In this document: positions 37,288 to 51,600 of the stretch, in pieces
Layout of the letters: every line of letters starts with the position of its first letter
How positions within the stretch are numbered: position 1 is the first letter of the stretch
Origin: Apostichopus japonicus
Taxonomy: Eukaryota > Echinodermata > Holothuroidea > Aspidochirotida > Stichopodidae
Direction of reading: 5' to 3'
Assembly: GCF_037975245.1 (NCBI RefSeq)
Contig: NC_092576.1
Span: 9,255,501-9,319,500 of the forward strand
Length of the DNA: 64,000 nucleotides
The notes under the pieces: generated by a model
The model's input: the letters and a program-made list of their open reading frames with translations, nothing else
What the model was told of the DNA's origin: nothing
Databases searched by the model: none
Program-made: the position numbers and the translations under genes

Positions 37288-38590
37288 AAAAAAAGTATTT
37301 GAACATATAAGTTACTTTCTTTTATTACATATTGAGTTTAGGTGTTTAGGTGTTTCCCCATTGCACAGCTATAGTTATGTATTAAGTCGATTGTTCATCG
37401 TACATGTGTATTGACAGCATAGAAGGATCGTAAAGTTTTTTTCCCGCAAATTAATTGAGCAAAGATCATGAAGGTCCAATATATAACGCGTGGTACTAAA
37501 ATTTAAACCTCCATTTTTACCAGAGCTAGTATTTATACCTGATTCGCTTAGATAATGGTTGTATTGAAAAATATAATTGAAGAATTTGTTTTCTATTTAT
37601 AGGCCAAGTGCACACTAATCCAGCCTCCTTTGGATTCATTGCAAATAAATTAATATACTAAACACAGTGATATATGGTCTGCTGCCGTCGTTATCTGGGG
37701 AATAATGACAAATGGTACTGTTTTCAATGAGTATGTAATGTGTAGGAGTAGCCGGACGTCTTCTTTAGATAGAGATGTAGCAAGGATCGATATGAGGCGT
37801 TTAGCAGACCTGAAACTCAGGAAAAAGTGTAAATAATGTTTCGAAATATTCACAATATTTATTGTTATTTAATGTTATACCTTACAGGCACGTCATTATA
37901 ACGTTGAATTATACGGTGTTTGAAGTGTCGGATTTTTTAGTTCAATATACTCTCGCTATTATATGTCATATTACTGCTGATCTGGTATTTTCTACATTCA
38001 GCTACAGTGTTTTACCTACTTTCTACAGTGTGATTTGAAAGTATTTAATTTTAACAATGCGAGCTTATACAGTGGTAAATTTTTCGAATAACCTTAAATG
38101 TAGTGGTATGTCATGTCTGCCTTGGAAACGTTCAATCCATCCGTTCGCATATGCTTTAGTACTATTTTCTGCTCAGTAACAATCGAACATTTAATAGTAA
38201 ACGCTGTAAGTATTTTGTTATTATGCAATATGATATTGTAGCCTTCACCGAAGTTCAACAAAGCTGCAACTCTGCAGTGTGAGTTAACAGTAGATGAATG
38301 CAGATCGAACTCTTGTACAGAATCTGAGAGGAATGTGCGACAGGCAGCAATACCTTACCTTAATCTTAATGTGCTTTATATATAGGGACCATGGCAACTA
38401 AATCAACTTGGCAATACGCGAGAGTGAGAAGCCTTGGTATTAGACTACAGTAACTTTATGAAATAAGAAATTAATTTTCTTACCATTGACTTATTTGTCC
38501 AACAGTCAGCAATGGAAAATATAGTTACTACGAATATTCTTATTTAAGTTATTTACTAAAACACTATCAGCTGTAGAAGAAGCGACGTCA

Positions 38591-38593
<3 letters not shown>

Positions 38594-38671
<78 letters not shown>
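38594..38671. repeat. Long (TA)n microsatellite
   Basis: About 78 bp of uninterrupted TA. It produces a spurious Tyr-Ile repeat ORF on the minus strand. Confidence 0.98.
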
Positions 38672-38672
<1 letters not shown>

Positions 38673-40996
38673 CATACAAATTGCATCAAAGGCCGGGTGA
38701 AAATACAAACGTAAGTTTACAAAATGGAGTGGGTGTTGACGTGTGCTATATAGCTCAAAATTGCATCTGGGGCCACCTGGAAATGCAAAACAAATCCAGT
38801 GGGACACCCCCTTCGCTTAGACCCCTCCCCAGGCCGGCCATAAGTCTTCAGCCCCCCCCCCGGCCCCAATCAAAAGTACCTTCCTACGCCACTGGTTAAT
38901 TTATAACTTTACCACAGAAATACACTCAAAAGAATTCAGTTGCATTGGAATTTATTTCAATTTGAGGTCATGTGTGGGTCCAAAAGAGTGACCGGAAAGT
39001 ATTTTAACGTTATCAAACCGTTTTGACGTGAGTCATTTTCGTTTCATCGACTGTGGTGGAGGGGGGGGGGTGTGAATAAAGTCACACATTTATAGTCGAT
39101 ACTGTATAATCAAGAGCTAGATCACGTATGTTTGAGCTGATTAGTTCTACTTCACTTTGTTTAAATATATTTACGTTGTTTACAGAAACAGGCCGATTGG
39201 ACCGTGTAGCCTATATTTCCTTCTGTATTTGATATGTAGTTCCTTTTGTATTTAATCCAGCCAAGCATTCGGCTATATGAAGTCACTCAATTAGGATTTG
39301 ATCTAATGCTTTACCATAACGGTTATATCTATACTGTTCTGTAGGTTTCTGTAGTACAGAATGTCAAGTTCAAGTTCAAATCCAAAACGTATCATTATTG
39401 TGTATGATCGTTGGATACTGGAAAAACATAACTGAATACGCTATTGCTTTTCTTTCGTAGTTATAAGCATACGTCACAATGTGTGTGCATCATTAGGTTG
39501 GAAATCTTCTTTAGTAGTATTGGTTTAACAACTTTTTATTTTGGCCATTTATTCCCTATGCTACTACCCATAGAGAACAGAAAACTAGTATCACGTTTCC
39601 TGTGGGATGAACCTGTGGGGTGCGTAGGGTTTCAAATGTGGGGGCCAAGTGCACACTGATTTAGGTAGTGGGCTAAATCGTTATGGAGGACCATAGGACC
39701 GAGCAATGGATTAGACAAGAAGGGGCGTTGCCCTGGGATTATTTAATCCGATTCCCATGAAGGAGGATCTGGGGATCCTCTCTTATAAAAGAGGTGGATG
39801 TGAAATGATGCATTTAGTGGCATATTTTGAATATATGTTAGGTCTGTAAAAGAAGCTCTTAGAGCTAAATTGTCGTGATATATCGTCATAAATTACCCAA
39901 TGGGGCACGAGAGGAACCCTTTTCCAAAGTAATTAATGCTCCCAAGGGAACATTTAGTGCTTCCCCAATCAGAATTGGTACTGTATGTGAAGGCAGGATT
40001 TGAGCAAACTTCAAGACTAGAGTTTTACAATCATTTGAAAGGGTTTCAAGGAAGTCACAGAAAGCTCTCCAACTGCAAGAATAGTACAACTACCGGAAAC
40101 CTATAAACCATCCCTAAAGGAGGAATAAAGAAAAAAATCTCGTCTTGGGACGCAGAAGCAGAATAAAGACAAGAGCATCAATGATGCAGTATCTCAATAC
40201 TGGAAGTTTTAATTTTGATTCCTAATTTCAAATCTTTGCTCTGTCTCTACAATTATCAATATCAATCATGGTACAACAAATATATAACTTGCATTTTTGC
40301 TACTTTGCCACGAATAGTCTCTGCAGGTTACACTTTATCTTGCTAGTCTTGCCTTTAGCGCTCATTGCCTGTTAGTCGAAAGAACGACGTTGCAAGGTTT
40401 AGTAATGTCATAGAATATTTAAGAACTTGTTTTTTATGCGGTATCCTTCATCTTAGGTCAGTCTCTGTTGGACTTTTTGGTCATATAGTTTGACGTCAAT
40501 GACAACAGCCAAATCAGAAGAGGCGAACAACTCGACCATATTCTTCATGCCTGCCTTGAGAGCTAGGCCTATTGACCTACTGTATGTTACTGTACTGTAT
40601 GTTACTGTAGACTGTAGTGGTGACTACCATCAAAACTGTGTCCACTTCTAGATATCAAAACAACCCACGTTTTTCCATCTCAATTTTTCGGACATGAAGA
40701 TTTCATGGATTTATGACTTGGAAAAAATAATGTAAAAGAAGATTACAGTTTTTATATGCAAGTGATGGGTGGCCTCCTCTTCCCCTAATAGCCACCTCAG
40801 TTCCTCTCCATTTTGTTATTTTATTTTAATTCTTTGTACATTTGATGTCAAACATTACAGGTTCAAAAGAAAGCTAAACATACTTCTTATAACCTTATAC
40901 ATCTTATATCCTTATAAATAAAACATAACCTTATACAATTTTTATAGTCTTATCAAAGTTGTGATGCTATGGCCGGCTCCTCTTTTATACGTACCC

Positions 40997-41099
40997 ATCA
41001 AACAAACTTACCCTGGTCCTTCCTAGGAAAAGCTGTCTGAACACCAGTACAATGCTAATGTGGCTATCACTGAAAGCCTAATAGGCCTAGGGGCCTAGG

Positions 41100-41139
<40 letters not shown>

Positions 41140-41290
41140 TAAATGCACTAGGCCTACAGTAAGTAGCCTACAGTAAGTAGCCTTCAGAAATACAAGAATG
41201 TGTATACGTAATTATACAAAATACATGAAGAGCAATCAAACAAACTTATCATGGCCTTTGCTCTGAAAAGCTACCTGAACACCAGTACTA
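40997..41290. repeat. Imperfect direct duplication
   Basis: A segment starting ATCAAACAAACTTA and ending CTGAACACCAGTAC occurs at about 40997-41052 and again at 41234-41290, about 237 bp apart, with several differences. Between them lie AGGCCTA-rich repeats and a (TA)n tract. Confidence 0.8.
41102..41136. repeat. (TA)n microsatellite
   Basis: About 35 bp of TA directly after repeated AGGCCTA motifs. Confidence 0.95.
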
Positions 41291-42231
41291 TCCTTAAATG
41301 GATGTTACAAAAACGAAGGCCTTATATAAATTAAATGCACTACTGTACGTAGAATTCAGCAGTACAGAATGATATTAGCATGCAATACACTAACAACTCG
41401 CGTACCTAACTACAGAACAGAAATTGTTCGCGAGGGTAGCCATTTTCGTATATCTAACATGTAGCTGTTATGAGTCATAGCCAATCTGCTACAAAACAGA
41501 CTTGGGGGCGGGTCTTAATCATCAAAAACGGACCTTTTTACTAAAAGTAGGGGCGGCAGCTCAGTGTTGTTTTAAGAAAGAAAAATCATTTAAACATCAA
41601 ATAAAGCAAATAAAAGCCATTAAATGTCATATACAGGTAGTAAAATTCTTATTAATACCTACCTGTAAACAACAAATGAAAGTTTAAAATTTTAATAAAA
41701 TATATATACGTAGAACCCTATCTTAGACGATACCACTGTTGAAGACAGTTCTATTCTATTCTCTTTCATAAAACATAAGTTTTGGAGCGTGTGCAAAACA
41801 GGTCTGCCAAAGTGTGTTTTCAGTCCAAATTGGCCCGATTTGGACACAAATCGGTGAAAAAGTCACAGAATGAGATACAATTCTGGAATAAAAAATAGTA
41901 ACTTTTGTTGGTCTATATGATATATTCTTGCTCTGGAAATTCCAGAGAAAAAGAACTTTGTTTGAAGACGCTGAAAAATTTTTAAGAGAAGAGAAAGTCC
42001 CACTTACTGTTACAATATCTCTATACATGTAATGTATTGAGATAAAAACCAAGAACAAAGTTCATGACTAAGAAATGTATTTATATTTTACAAATAAAAA
42101 TAAATGAACCAATGAATTTATGGTAGTCCTCCATCATCAAAAAGCTTCTCTATTGAATTTATATACAAATGATTGGGTTTACTTAATACTATACCGTACC
42201 ACATCTTCAGTGTTTAATTAAATACGCCGTG

Positions 42232-42237
42232 TTTATT
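42232..42237 (-). terminator. Candidate polyadenylation signal of the Ig receptor gene
   Basis: AATAAA on the minus strand, about 290 bp after the stop codon at 42523. This is the first canonical hexamer I noted downstream. Confidence 0.5.
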
Positions 42238-42522
42238 TTGGACTGAAACGACAAATAAGCATACTTCCTTATGATAAAGGATCACCCTAAACAGAAATCT
42301 GAATATTTAATTTCCTTCAATGTATGATCAAACAACAACCTTACAAAATGGCAAAACAACTATAGTTTGTTACAATTTGTCTTTAGTAACTTAGGTTACT
42401 ATGGAAGTCCTTGTAAAAATGAACCTTGGAGTATTAGTACGTAAAAATGAAGGAATGTACAAAGCAATGCCAATGATTCAACATCAAACTTTTGAATTTA
42501 ACGAAGGTTCATAGCTGATTTA

Positions 42523-42617
42523 TCAGGAAACAACAGCTTCAATGTTTTGTGCATTTCTTCCTTCTAGTTCCCTGCGGTCTCCGGATGCTGTGCTTCTACA
42601 GGGACTAGATGACACTC
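42523..42617 (-). CDS. Ig receptor last coding exon
   Basis: A pyrimidine-rich acceptor (TTTTTTTAG) at 42618; 31 codons with stop TGA at 42525-42523. Ser/Arg-rich, then ELEGRNAQNIEAVVS. Confidence 0.68.
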
Positions 42618-45600
42618 CTAAAAAAACACACATAAAATTACATGTAATGTTATTTGAGGAAGGCAATTTATTATGCACTATGTATTCCAAATAGGGATCA
42701 AGGCTATCATGTTGGAAAGTACTGATGGATGATTTGCTTAAAATGTACCTATATCTTGGTGTTCCATTTTACAACATACAAATGGTTTAGGGAGGTGGGG
42801 GGTCAGAGTTACAGAAAGACAGGCATTTTACCTCTGTAATGCCATAATCCTTCCAGTCCTTCTATTCAACTCATATAGTTTCGTTTTTTGTAATCTTTGA
42901 GAAATGCATGTCTCTCTTTAGATAGTCGGGCTAAATATTTGTCAGAAATGAACTAAAACGTTTACAGCTAACTAGCTTAATCAATACCAAGCAATACTGG
43001 AATGAATATAATGTCCTTCAAATAGTTGCTGTAAACAGGGAACTACAAGCAGGGCTTGACAGTGAATGACAACAAACTTTTTAAAAACTCTTTAATTTTT
43101 TGTATATATTGCAAATTATTACTGATGGCATGTACAAAATGCATAATGAAATAATTCAGGTATTTAACTACCCTCAGTATTGGTCTTCTGACATGAAACG
43201 TGTTTTTCTTCACGTTTTTGTGTCATTAACCAATAAGCCAGTTCCATACTTTGTCGGCGAAGAATGTTTTCCAAAACTACAGATAATTGTGTATTGTGGA
43301 TTTGATTTTCTGTAAACAAGCTCTAGAGGGGTTGTGTGTCATCACATTATAATATAATAACTTGAAACTCAGAACAAAGTGATTACAACTTGTTAAAAAG
43401 TTTTGAATATATTGTAGTAATTTAGGGCTCTTATATTTTTAGGTTAAATGGGGATTTCCACATGTTTACTGTTATGCCTAGTAGTCTACTTGGCCTCCAA
43501 GGTTTATATTTGACTGTTTAGGGTTTGCCTGGGCATCACCAAGCTGTCATGATATCAATATTTAACCAACTTTCTTAACTGGTTTTGAAAATGAATATTT
43601 AACACATGCTTATGAATGCGTTTAAAGCACATTAGGTACTACGTGAGCTTGACCCATTCCCTGTGATATGGCAATATTAGATTTTAAATTATGTCTTCGC
43701 TGTATGTTTACAAATGGAGGTAATGGTGCCTGAAGTTTGTGAACAACCTTCGTACAAAGTCAATGGGATTTTACTGTGTGAATTCCATCGCATTTAACTC
43801 TTTGGAAAAGTCCTATTGACTTAATGTGTTAAAGAAAACAGATCATCGAAGAGAAACGTTCTTTGCAAGGAAACCTCCCCAAGATTGTTGGGTTACTCTA
43901 TGATGTAACTTAGTGTACGAATCAGAATGTACAGCACTGAAAGATGGTCATGACACCAATGGCAGAACAAAAAGGGCCGTCAACTTTTGCCGTCAGCTGG
44001 GTGTATTTTCTAGGGGCACCTCAGCAAACATAGAGGCACCGGTGGCTCTTTGCTGTCGGTGCCGTCAGTAATGTCAGGCCTGCACAAGCAACATTTTAAA
44101 CATGGAACAATAAAAGCCTGAGAAAAACTACTTTTGTCATTGCTCCCACAAATATACTGCACCTTTTAATGATAACAATGGTGAGGCTGCAGAACCCAAA
44201 CAAATTTATTCTAAAATTTTTAAATTTAAATCTGTGTCTAGCAGACTAAACTGGTACTGACCTGAATCTGCACATGACGCACGATTATTCTGTAAAAACA
44301 AAAAGTTCAGACAACATTACATATAATGATCAACTAATGTGTCGTTTGGAACAGAATATCAAAAGTTTGTAAGACATCCTGTACATTTAACACTGTACAC
44401 AAAACTACACCAAGCAAACAAAGCTTAGTGATTCCTTGTCACATTTTGCATGACAATATTTCATGGGAAAAAGAAGACAAAATTACTACTTTAGACCATT
44501 GGTGGATTCAATGATCAACAAGGTTTTCATGCGTATGTGGATCCTGCTTATAATGCATATGATGTCTTAAACAAATCCAAAGAAAATAGAAGAGAATGCC
44601 CCTGCCTGGCTACGAATGTAGCTAGGCTTCTGTAAGATTATGGATCCTGAAGTACTAGACCTTTACTAGCTAGGTGTTCGAGGGTAAGCCTATGCAGTAA
44701 CTTAATGTAACTTTGAACTGCCACACGAATAGCAAATTTGCATTTTTTTCCAATTTGCAATTCTTGTCATTTTTTACTGGAATATCGTACACATAAATGT
44801 CAATGTTATTCCACTACACTGCCAAAATCAAGCCATCTTTTACAGAAAGCATCAGGTTGATAAAGCATCTATTGTCCATTCACAACCTGTTTCAAGTGGA
44901 AATCATGTTAAGCATAATGCATTTTCTATTCAACTAAGTTAAAATTCTTAGTACTCGACAATGGCGAGTTGCCCAGTGTATTTGTCGAGGCCTGGTAGTT
45001 ATGTCCTTTAGTATGATGCCTTTGATATGCTATGTCTGTGTTATAAACTGCCCACCATTCAACACTATTGGTGAAGCCTTCATTACCATTTCAAAAGTTT
45101 TTGTTAGACGACCCATCATTGACTATTGAAAGTTTAGTGGTGTGTATCTGACAAAATGTTCAATTGAATAGGAATTTAAGCACCAAACTAAATAAGGTTC
45201 ACTTCTGAGCACACTATATGTTATCCTAGATGTATATTGTTTTGTGAGTAAAGCCACAAAGGTTCCGAGATGAGAGTTATTGCAAGACAGAATCTTCAGT
45301 CACCAAACTATCTTACCAGAAGGTTCAAGAGTTTGGTTCGCATTTCCCGGCAATGACTGCACTGAGAACACCCGGCTTCGATGTTATCTTTCAAGATAGA
45401 ATAAAAGATGATATGAAACACGTGAGCAATTGTTTTTGAAGAAATTCAGCAACTTAATGTTTTTGCTGCATTCTTATTGAATAACAGAAAGATTTTAAGT
45501 ATTTCCGGATAGTAAATGAATGGCAAAGGCTAGTGAAACGTAGTAAACACAAAATCTATAACTGCACCTACAAATCCAATCAATAAATTGCAGATAAAGA

Positions 45601-48600
45601 AAACTATTTCTGCTACTTACCTTTGTTGTTCACTGATTGCTGCAATAGAAATGTCAGAAAGATTTGTGGTCAGAGATTCCAAAAGGGTTGTAAGCAAGGT
45701 GAGAAGATAGATGTAAATTTACCGAACTGGTTTCAATTATTTTGCTCCTTTATTAACTTAACACACAACTGACCAGTTAATATCTCATGGAAGGCTTGCA
45801 TGTTCCCCCTGTAGTTTAACTTCATCAATGACCAGTACTAAGCTTGATTCATTCAAGTGAAATCAAATTTACCACAAGCACACAGAGAGAAATTGTCAAC
45901 ATGAGAGATCACATCATGAACTGAAGGATGTATTTCTGTAGGGATATTCTTTATCTAGTTATTAATTCAACTCAAGTTTGTCTGTATGAAAATTAGTTAA
46001 CTGAATAACCCTCCTTTCTTTACTCTGTGAGGTCAAGACGGTTATAGCAAATGTTATTTAAAATCACTACTTTCCTGGTAAAATATTCTATTTGTTGAAA
46101 GAAAATCGTTCCATGTTGTCTATATTTTACAGATAACTATAATGAGAATCTGGTATTTGTCATAACACTGGTCTTTTTCAAATAATGGAGGCTTGTCAGT
46201 AATTTCTTCTGCTTTCAAATGGTATGACCTTTGCTTCAATTCCCACTTTCAAACAGAAAGCCAGTGGGTTTATTGTGATTCCTTGCGAATTGAGATTATA
46301 ATCCCAAGCTTTCGTCATTGTTGATTAAATTCATCAGCAATGTTCTTCAGTGACTGTGGACCCACCTACTAAATATGTTAACTTACCATGTTTACAAGCC
46401 ATTTTTAGCAAAAATCAACTCAAGCCCTGCCCCTAATAGATGTGCATAATATCACATTGAACATACATTATCATGTACCTGCTATCTACCAACACCTTCA
46501 TACAAAGTATATTCAATTCTGAATTTATTTAAGTAGCTGCAGTACTGAAGACAATGACTAATGATATCTTATAAGGTCACCAATCTTAAGCAGAAGGTCA
46601 TAATCAACTGTACCAGGTGACATGGCCTAAAATGTAACTTAATACATTATACATTCAAATTATTCAATTGTTACTTTGATAGATGTGAACATGATAACAT
46701 TCAATGTTCTCCAATATAAGATAAGATACTCTTCAATTTTACTGAAACTTAACAATGAAAAGATATAATAATTGCAATGAAGGAACAATTCATCTGGGTA
46801 ACATTGCAAAACAAACTCTACACAAAACCAAAGATTATGTATACAAATGGTTTATTGCTGATACAATTATATTTAATAGTATGTTCAGTACTTTTATATG
46901 CAGAAACCAAATTAGAACCATGAAATTAACGTACAAATGAAACAACAGTTTATCTGGTGTAGAATTTCACAATAGGCAAACTCTGCACAAACTAAAGTTC
47001 TAAGTTAACAATTCATTATTTTTTAAGTTTCATGGTATTTTAACTACTGTGTGTGTGCAAAAAGCATCAACCTCAAAATTAATGTACACAATGTAAATGT
47101 CAAACAGATTCACTTTTTCTGTCTAGATGTTTTGAGCAGCACAAATTGACTGCAAGGCATCTTTTAATGTTAAACCCAGGTCAACAATCCCAATATTAAT
47201 CATTTAGATGGATAGTATACTGAGCTAACAATGCATTTTTTTAAAGGATGGTCTAAATTTAAAGTAGGACATAGGAAACACACAACCATCAAATACGGGT
47301 GAACATAGTTAACTTACCGTGACAACCCAATCAAACTTCCTAGCAAAATCTTTACCAAGTTTTATCCAAAAGACAATGAGCCAGAATATTATAACTGGAA
47401 AAATGTGAAAGATATGAAAGATAAAATGGAGATTAATGCAGAAGATTATGCCTTCCTAATATAAGGAAGTTTCATGTAAAAGACAGGTTGCATGCACCAT
47501 GAACTTGATGACTGTTCAACTGCAATATGCCAACTTATCAATCAAATAAAGTATAAAAAACCAAATGGCTTTGGTGATACACTGCCTCATTTCAAGTTCA
47601 AAGGTCTTGTATATTATCAGGTGGATCCACATGCCAAATTCATTCAATCTTTACCTGTGACAGCAACATTTTCTGACTTTGTTAACTTTTGACTTCAAAC
47701 AATCTTCGAACATACCTTTCATAGTGGTTTTAAATGTGGACTGACTTTTTCCCAATCTTTATGATTAAAGTTATTGTTTTAAAACGTGATTTCGTTGACT
47801 GTTGACCTCCACATTAAATAACAGGATTCTTGTATTAAACCTATTAAAGGTCACTTCACTTACTAATTATAAATCACAAGGTCTTAGATACTCATAATAA
47901 TTGTGAACTTTGAGCCAAGTATCATATTTAACTCTTAAATATATTAGACAGGTTGTGGTGGGCAACTCTCCCAAGCAGCTATATAGAAATCTTCCTCTGC
48001 TCAGGAGATATATCCTAGCTTAAAATCATGTCTAAGGGCTTTAATTGTAAGTCTGTAATGTTACAGTGACACAAGGATCTGAAACCATTTTCTCTTTTTT
48101 TTTGATACTTTCAAGTTAGAATGTTTTCATTGCTGGCAATGAAGCTAATGCCATTATTAGGAAGTTTAAAATGCTTTAAATTGTTAGTCTCTGAGCAAGC
48201 AACTCTGATACCTGCTGATATAGAAAGTGACTATCATTCCTAACACTCCTACAGAAAAATAACTTGGGTCTGACACATTTCGATTTTGACAGATATGTTG
48301 GACTAGTAGTATCACAGAAACAACACCAAGCAGGTTAATACAAGTGGTGATAAATGACACATATTGACAGTAATATAAACTGCAACCTACTTCAAATTCA
48401 TATCTATATGACGTCACTTGCTTTCCACATCAATATTGCAGGTCATAGGAAGGTATACAATCAATGTAACAACTTGTCTCCAAACTGTCCCAACTTACCA
48501 TTTACTACAAGGAACACTAGCAACACTATTGCCAAATTTGATTGCCAGCTCAACAAGCTCTCAACTTCTTGATCTGTAGCTGAAAAGAAATGAACCAATA

Positions 48601-51600
48601 TTGAACACTAACAGAATCCACTGCCCTTTCACTATAATAATCTGATGACATTTAAAACATGGACACTAAAGTTCCAATGTCGGAAGCAATATGTGAATGT
48701 GTCATTGCCTTTTTTTCTCCATTCATGACCAGACTTTAGTTTTCAGAATAGTAAGTTCTGCATTGAGACAATTAACATGGAAGAATAGGTCATACCAGGG
48801 AACATCTTGAAATTTCCTTCAAAATCAGCCCTGCTAAGTCAAACCGAAATATTAAAGCATGAAATTAATGAGCCTAACTGTTATCAAAGAGAAGCTCTAC
48901 TGTAGTGACATCATGTTGTGAACCATCATTCTCATCTACTACCCTACATTCCAGAGTGACATGTTGTATGGACTGGCTCAGGACACAGAAACTTGAGCTG
49001 AGTGTAATGTTAGAGGTCCCATCCCTGTTATCGGTCTTAGACAGTTCATTCTCTATTGATATCTCATCGGGTGAAACAGGTGGAATGAAGACCCATTCTA
49101 AAACCATAGTTTGTGAGACTCTATTCATGGTGCAAGTCAGTTTGTCTTCTCTAGACACCTCCAGAACAATATGTTGCTGATGGACCAATCCATTTATCAC
49201 AGGGAAGTCTAAACAGGGATAAAAACAAAATGATTCCAAGTTTTGATTTAAAATACTATGTGGTATTGCCTTTATATAATAGTTGTTTTCAATTAGTTCA
49301 TGAATAAATTGAAATAAGTGTTTGATGGAATACTAGGATCACACTTGTTCTATTCAAGTTCTAAATATTTGATGAAGCAGGAAAATTTGTATTAATTTAC
49401 AACAAAATAACTGATAAATTATAAAGAGGGTTTTATCGTCACATACTAGTTATCATATGCAGAGCTGGGCAGCATTCAATGTACAGTTTTATGTGGTATG
49501 ATCCTGTTACAAAGGTGCTGTGAAGATGTTTTAGGTATACCGTGTGAATGTTGGAAAGTTAAAAACATACTTTGTGTTCACAGACCAAGGAGGATGCACA
49601 AAGTTTGCATAAATGGGTAAAGGAACAATTAGCCAATCAAATCACAGTAAGTTTGGAAAAGTGCTAGTGACTATTTTGAGCACGAAATCTCTGTTATAGC
49701 AGTACTATTATTTGTTTTGAAGCAATCCTCTGTAGGATTTGATGAAATTTTGGTTTCATAGAAAGTTGTGGGTCTTTGGAAAGGAGAAAGATTTTTATTT
49801 ATTCTATATTGTGTTTTGTGGTTTTGATTTTTTTTTAAAGAAAGCCTAGTTGTAAAAGTGTATATTTAAGGTTGTGTCACACTTTGTAGGTTTTGAGCTC
49901 CTGACTAAAACCTAGCTTGCATCTGGGTTGCAGAATCCTGGAGTCATTATTAAGCTCATCTTGAAATTGCTTTAAAGGTTACAAATACAACTGTAGTACT
50001 ACGATAATGCCAAGCATTTATAACTGGAAGTTACGAATCAAAGCTGGAATCATATATCATACAAAAGCAAAATCTCTAGCTAACTAGAGCACCAATGGTG
50101 CAGAAGCTCATACCTTTTCGAGCTTAACAATGTAGGGCCCATAAAAATTTATGGCCCACCAAATTTCAGGCCATTTTTCAGATTCCACCAATTTTGGGCC
50201 CATGAGGGATATACCCCCCCCCTCTGTAGCAGAATACTGGCCACACCACTGGCTATAATTCCTATTTTCCCCCTTTAAATCCTGTTTTACCCACTCTCTC
50301 GAACAATACCACTGGCCTACCCTATTAAACTTTCTCCCCTCTACCTGAGCAGACCTGAAGCACTCCTTGCCAAAATTTTTGCTGGCTGCCTACATACCTC
50401 AGGCTCAAAGACTTCTAAGAATCGGCAAGTGCTGATTGGCTATAGGGTTCTCATGCTTACAGTTCGACAGTTAATAACAACTCCCAGTCCTGCTTCAATT
50501 CCACTAACAGCCTCTGCAGAGATTAACCACAAATGTAAACAAAAACTGCAGAGACTGGGAGACAAATAAAAGGAGACTTGGCAAAAGGTGAAGGCTCAGA
50601 TTTTTTTAAACAATGGGGATTAATTGTAATTAATTAACTTTTGACCAAACATTATTAGGCATCATCTTATTCATACACAATCCAACAATCATCAGTTCAA
50701 CTTTGAATATGATCCATCAAAATCTTGAGGAGATTGAGATATTTGAAAATATTACAAAGAATGACCCCCGATGACCCCCTAAATGACATTTGACCTCAAT
50801 TTTCCGAACACCCCTCATAACCCTCATCCCGAGGAGCGTTGTGACCAAGTTTCATTATAACTGGCTATACACTGTACGAACAGGAGCAATTTGAAAATAT
50901 AGGGCCGCGGGCCGGGCCACAAAAGACCCCTAGTTGATCTTTAATCTCAAATCCATGAACACCCTGAAAGTAAAACTTCCATAGTACTATGGTGACAAAC
51001 CCTCAACATTGTACCATGGAATCTGTAGGAGAGGAAGCATTTTGCGTATTTCCACAAAATGGCCCATTACGGCCCACAGGTGACCATTGATCCCAAATTT
51101 CGGACCATCTCTGATGGCCCTATACCCAATGGTCCTTGTGTCCAAGTTTCATGAAATTCCATCAAACACTGTGTGAGCGGTTTTACCAATTGTTGACGGA
51201 TAGAGTGATAGACGCCGCACTGTAACAATAGCTCACACCAGCATGCTGGTATGAGCTAAAAAATTATTCGGTCAATGGATAATATTGAACCAACAGTTTC
51301 TTGCTATACAGAGATAAAAGCAAAGTTAAGTAGCCTACAGTATTGTAGTATGATGTAAGATATGTACTGTATAAAACAGCTTACTTTCTGTTACAAGTAA
51401 CTCCACTGTAGTGGCCTCTGGGTACTTGTCTGCTGCCTGACCTGTCACTCTGCATTGTAAGGTAAAATGTCGAATTGAACGCTTGAGGACCCTGAACTTT
51501 GAGGTAAGAGTTATGTTAACCGTGCCATCTTCATTTGCTGTGCTGTTATTTCTATTATCCAGTAATATCTCATCTGATGAGTCCGGGAAGATGGTGACTA

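Larger units (their letters stand above)
37288..42230. other. Long stretch with no gene seen
   Basis: About 4.9 kb of AT-rich sequence with simple repeats, including (TA)n at 38594-38671 and 41102-41136 and a partial duplication at 40997-41290. Open frames at 38556, 39444, 39886 and 41756 have no domain and no conserved splice context. The region lies beyond the 3' end of the Ig receptor gene. Confidence 0.6.

Noticed and set aside
38556-38807. Protein with a long Tyr-Ile repeat
   Set aside because: Translation of the (TA)n microsatellite.
39780-39795. TATA-like motif (TTATAAAA) as a promoter
   Set aside because: It is part of a small palindrome and no coding or transcript feature follows.
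46381-46430. An extra tail exon of the Ig receptor before a GTAAG donor on the minus strand
   Set aside because: In the required phase it contains a stop, and its removal leaves the remaining exons in frame.
48184-48417. 77-codon minus-strand ORF with hydrophobic segments
   Set aside because: It lies in an intron between two well-supported exons and has no matching splice sites.
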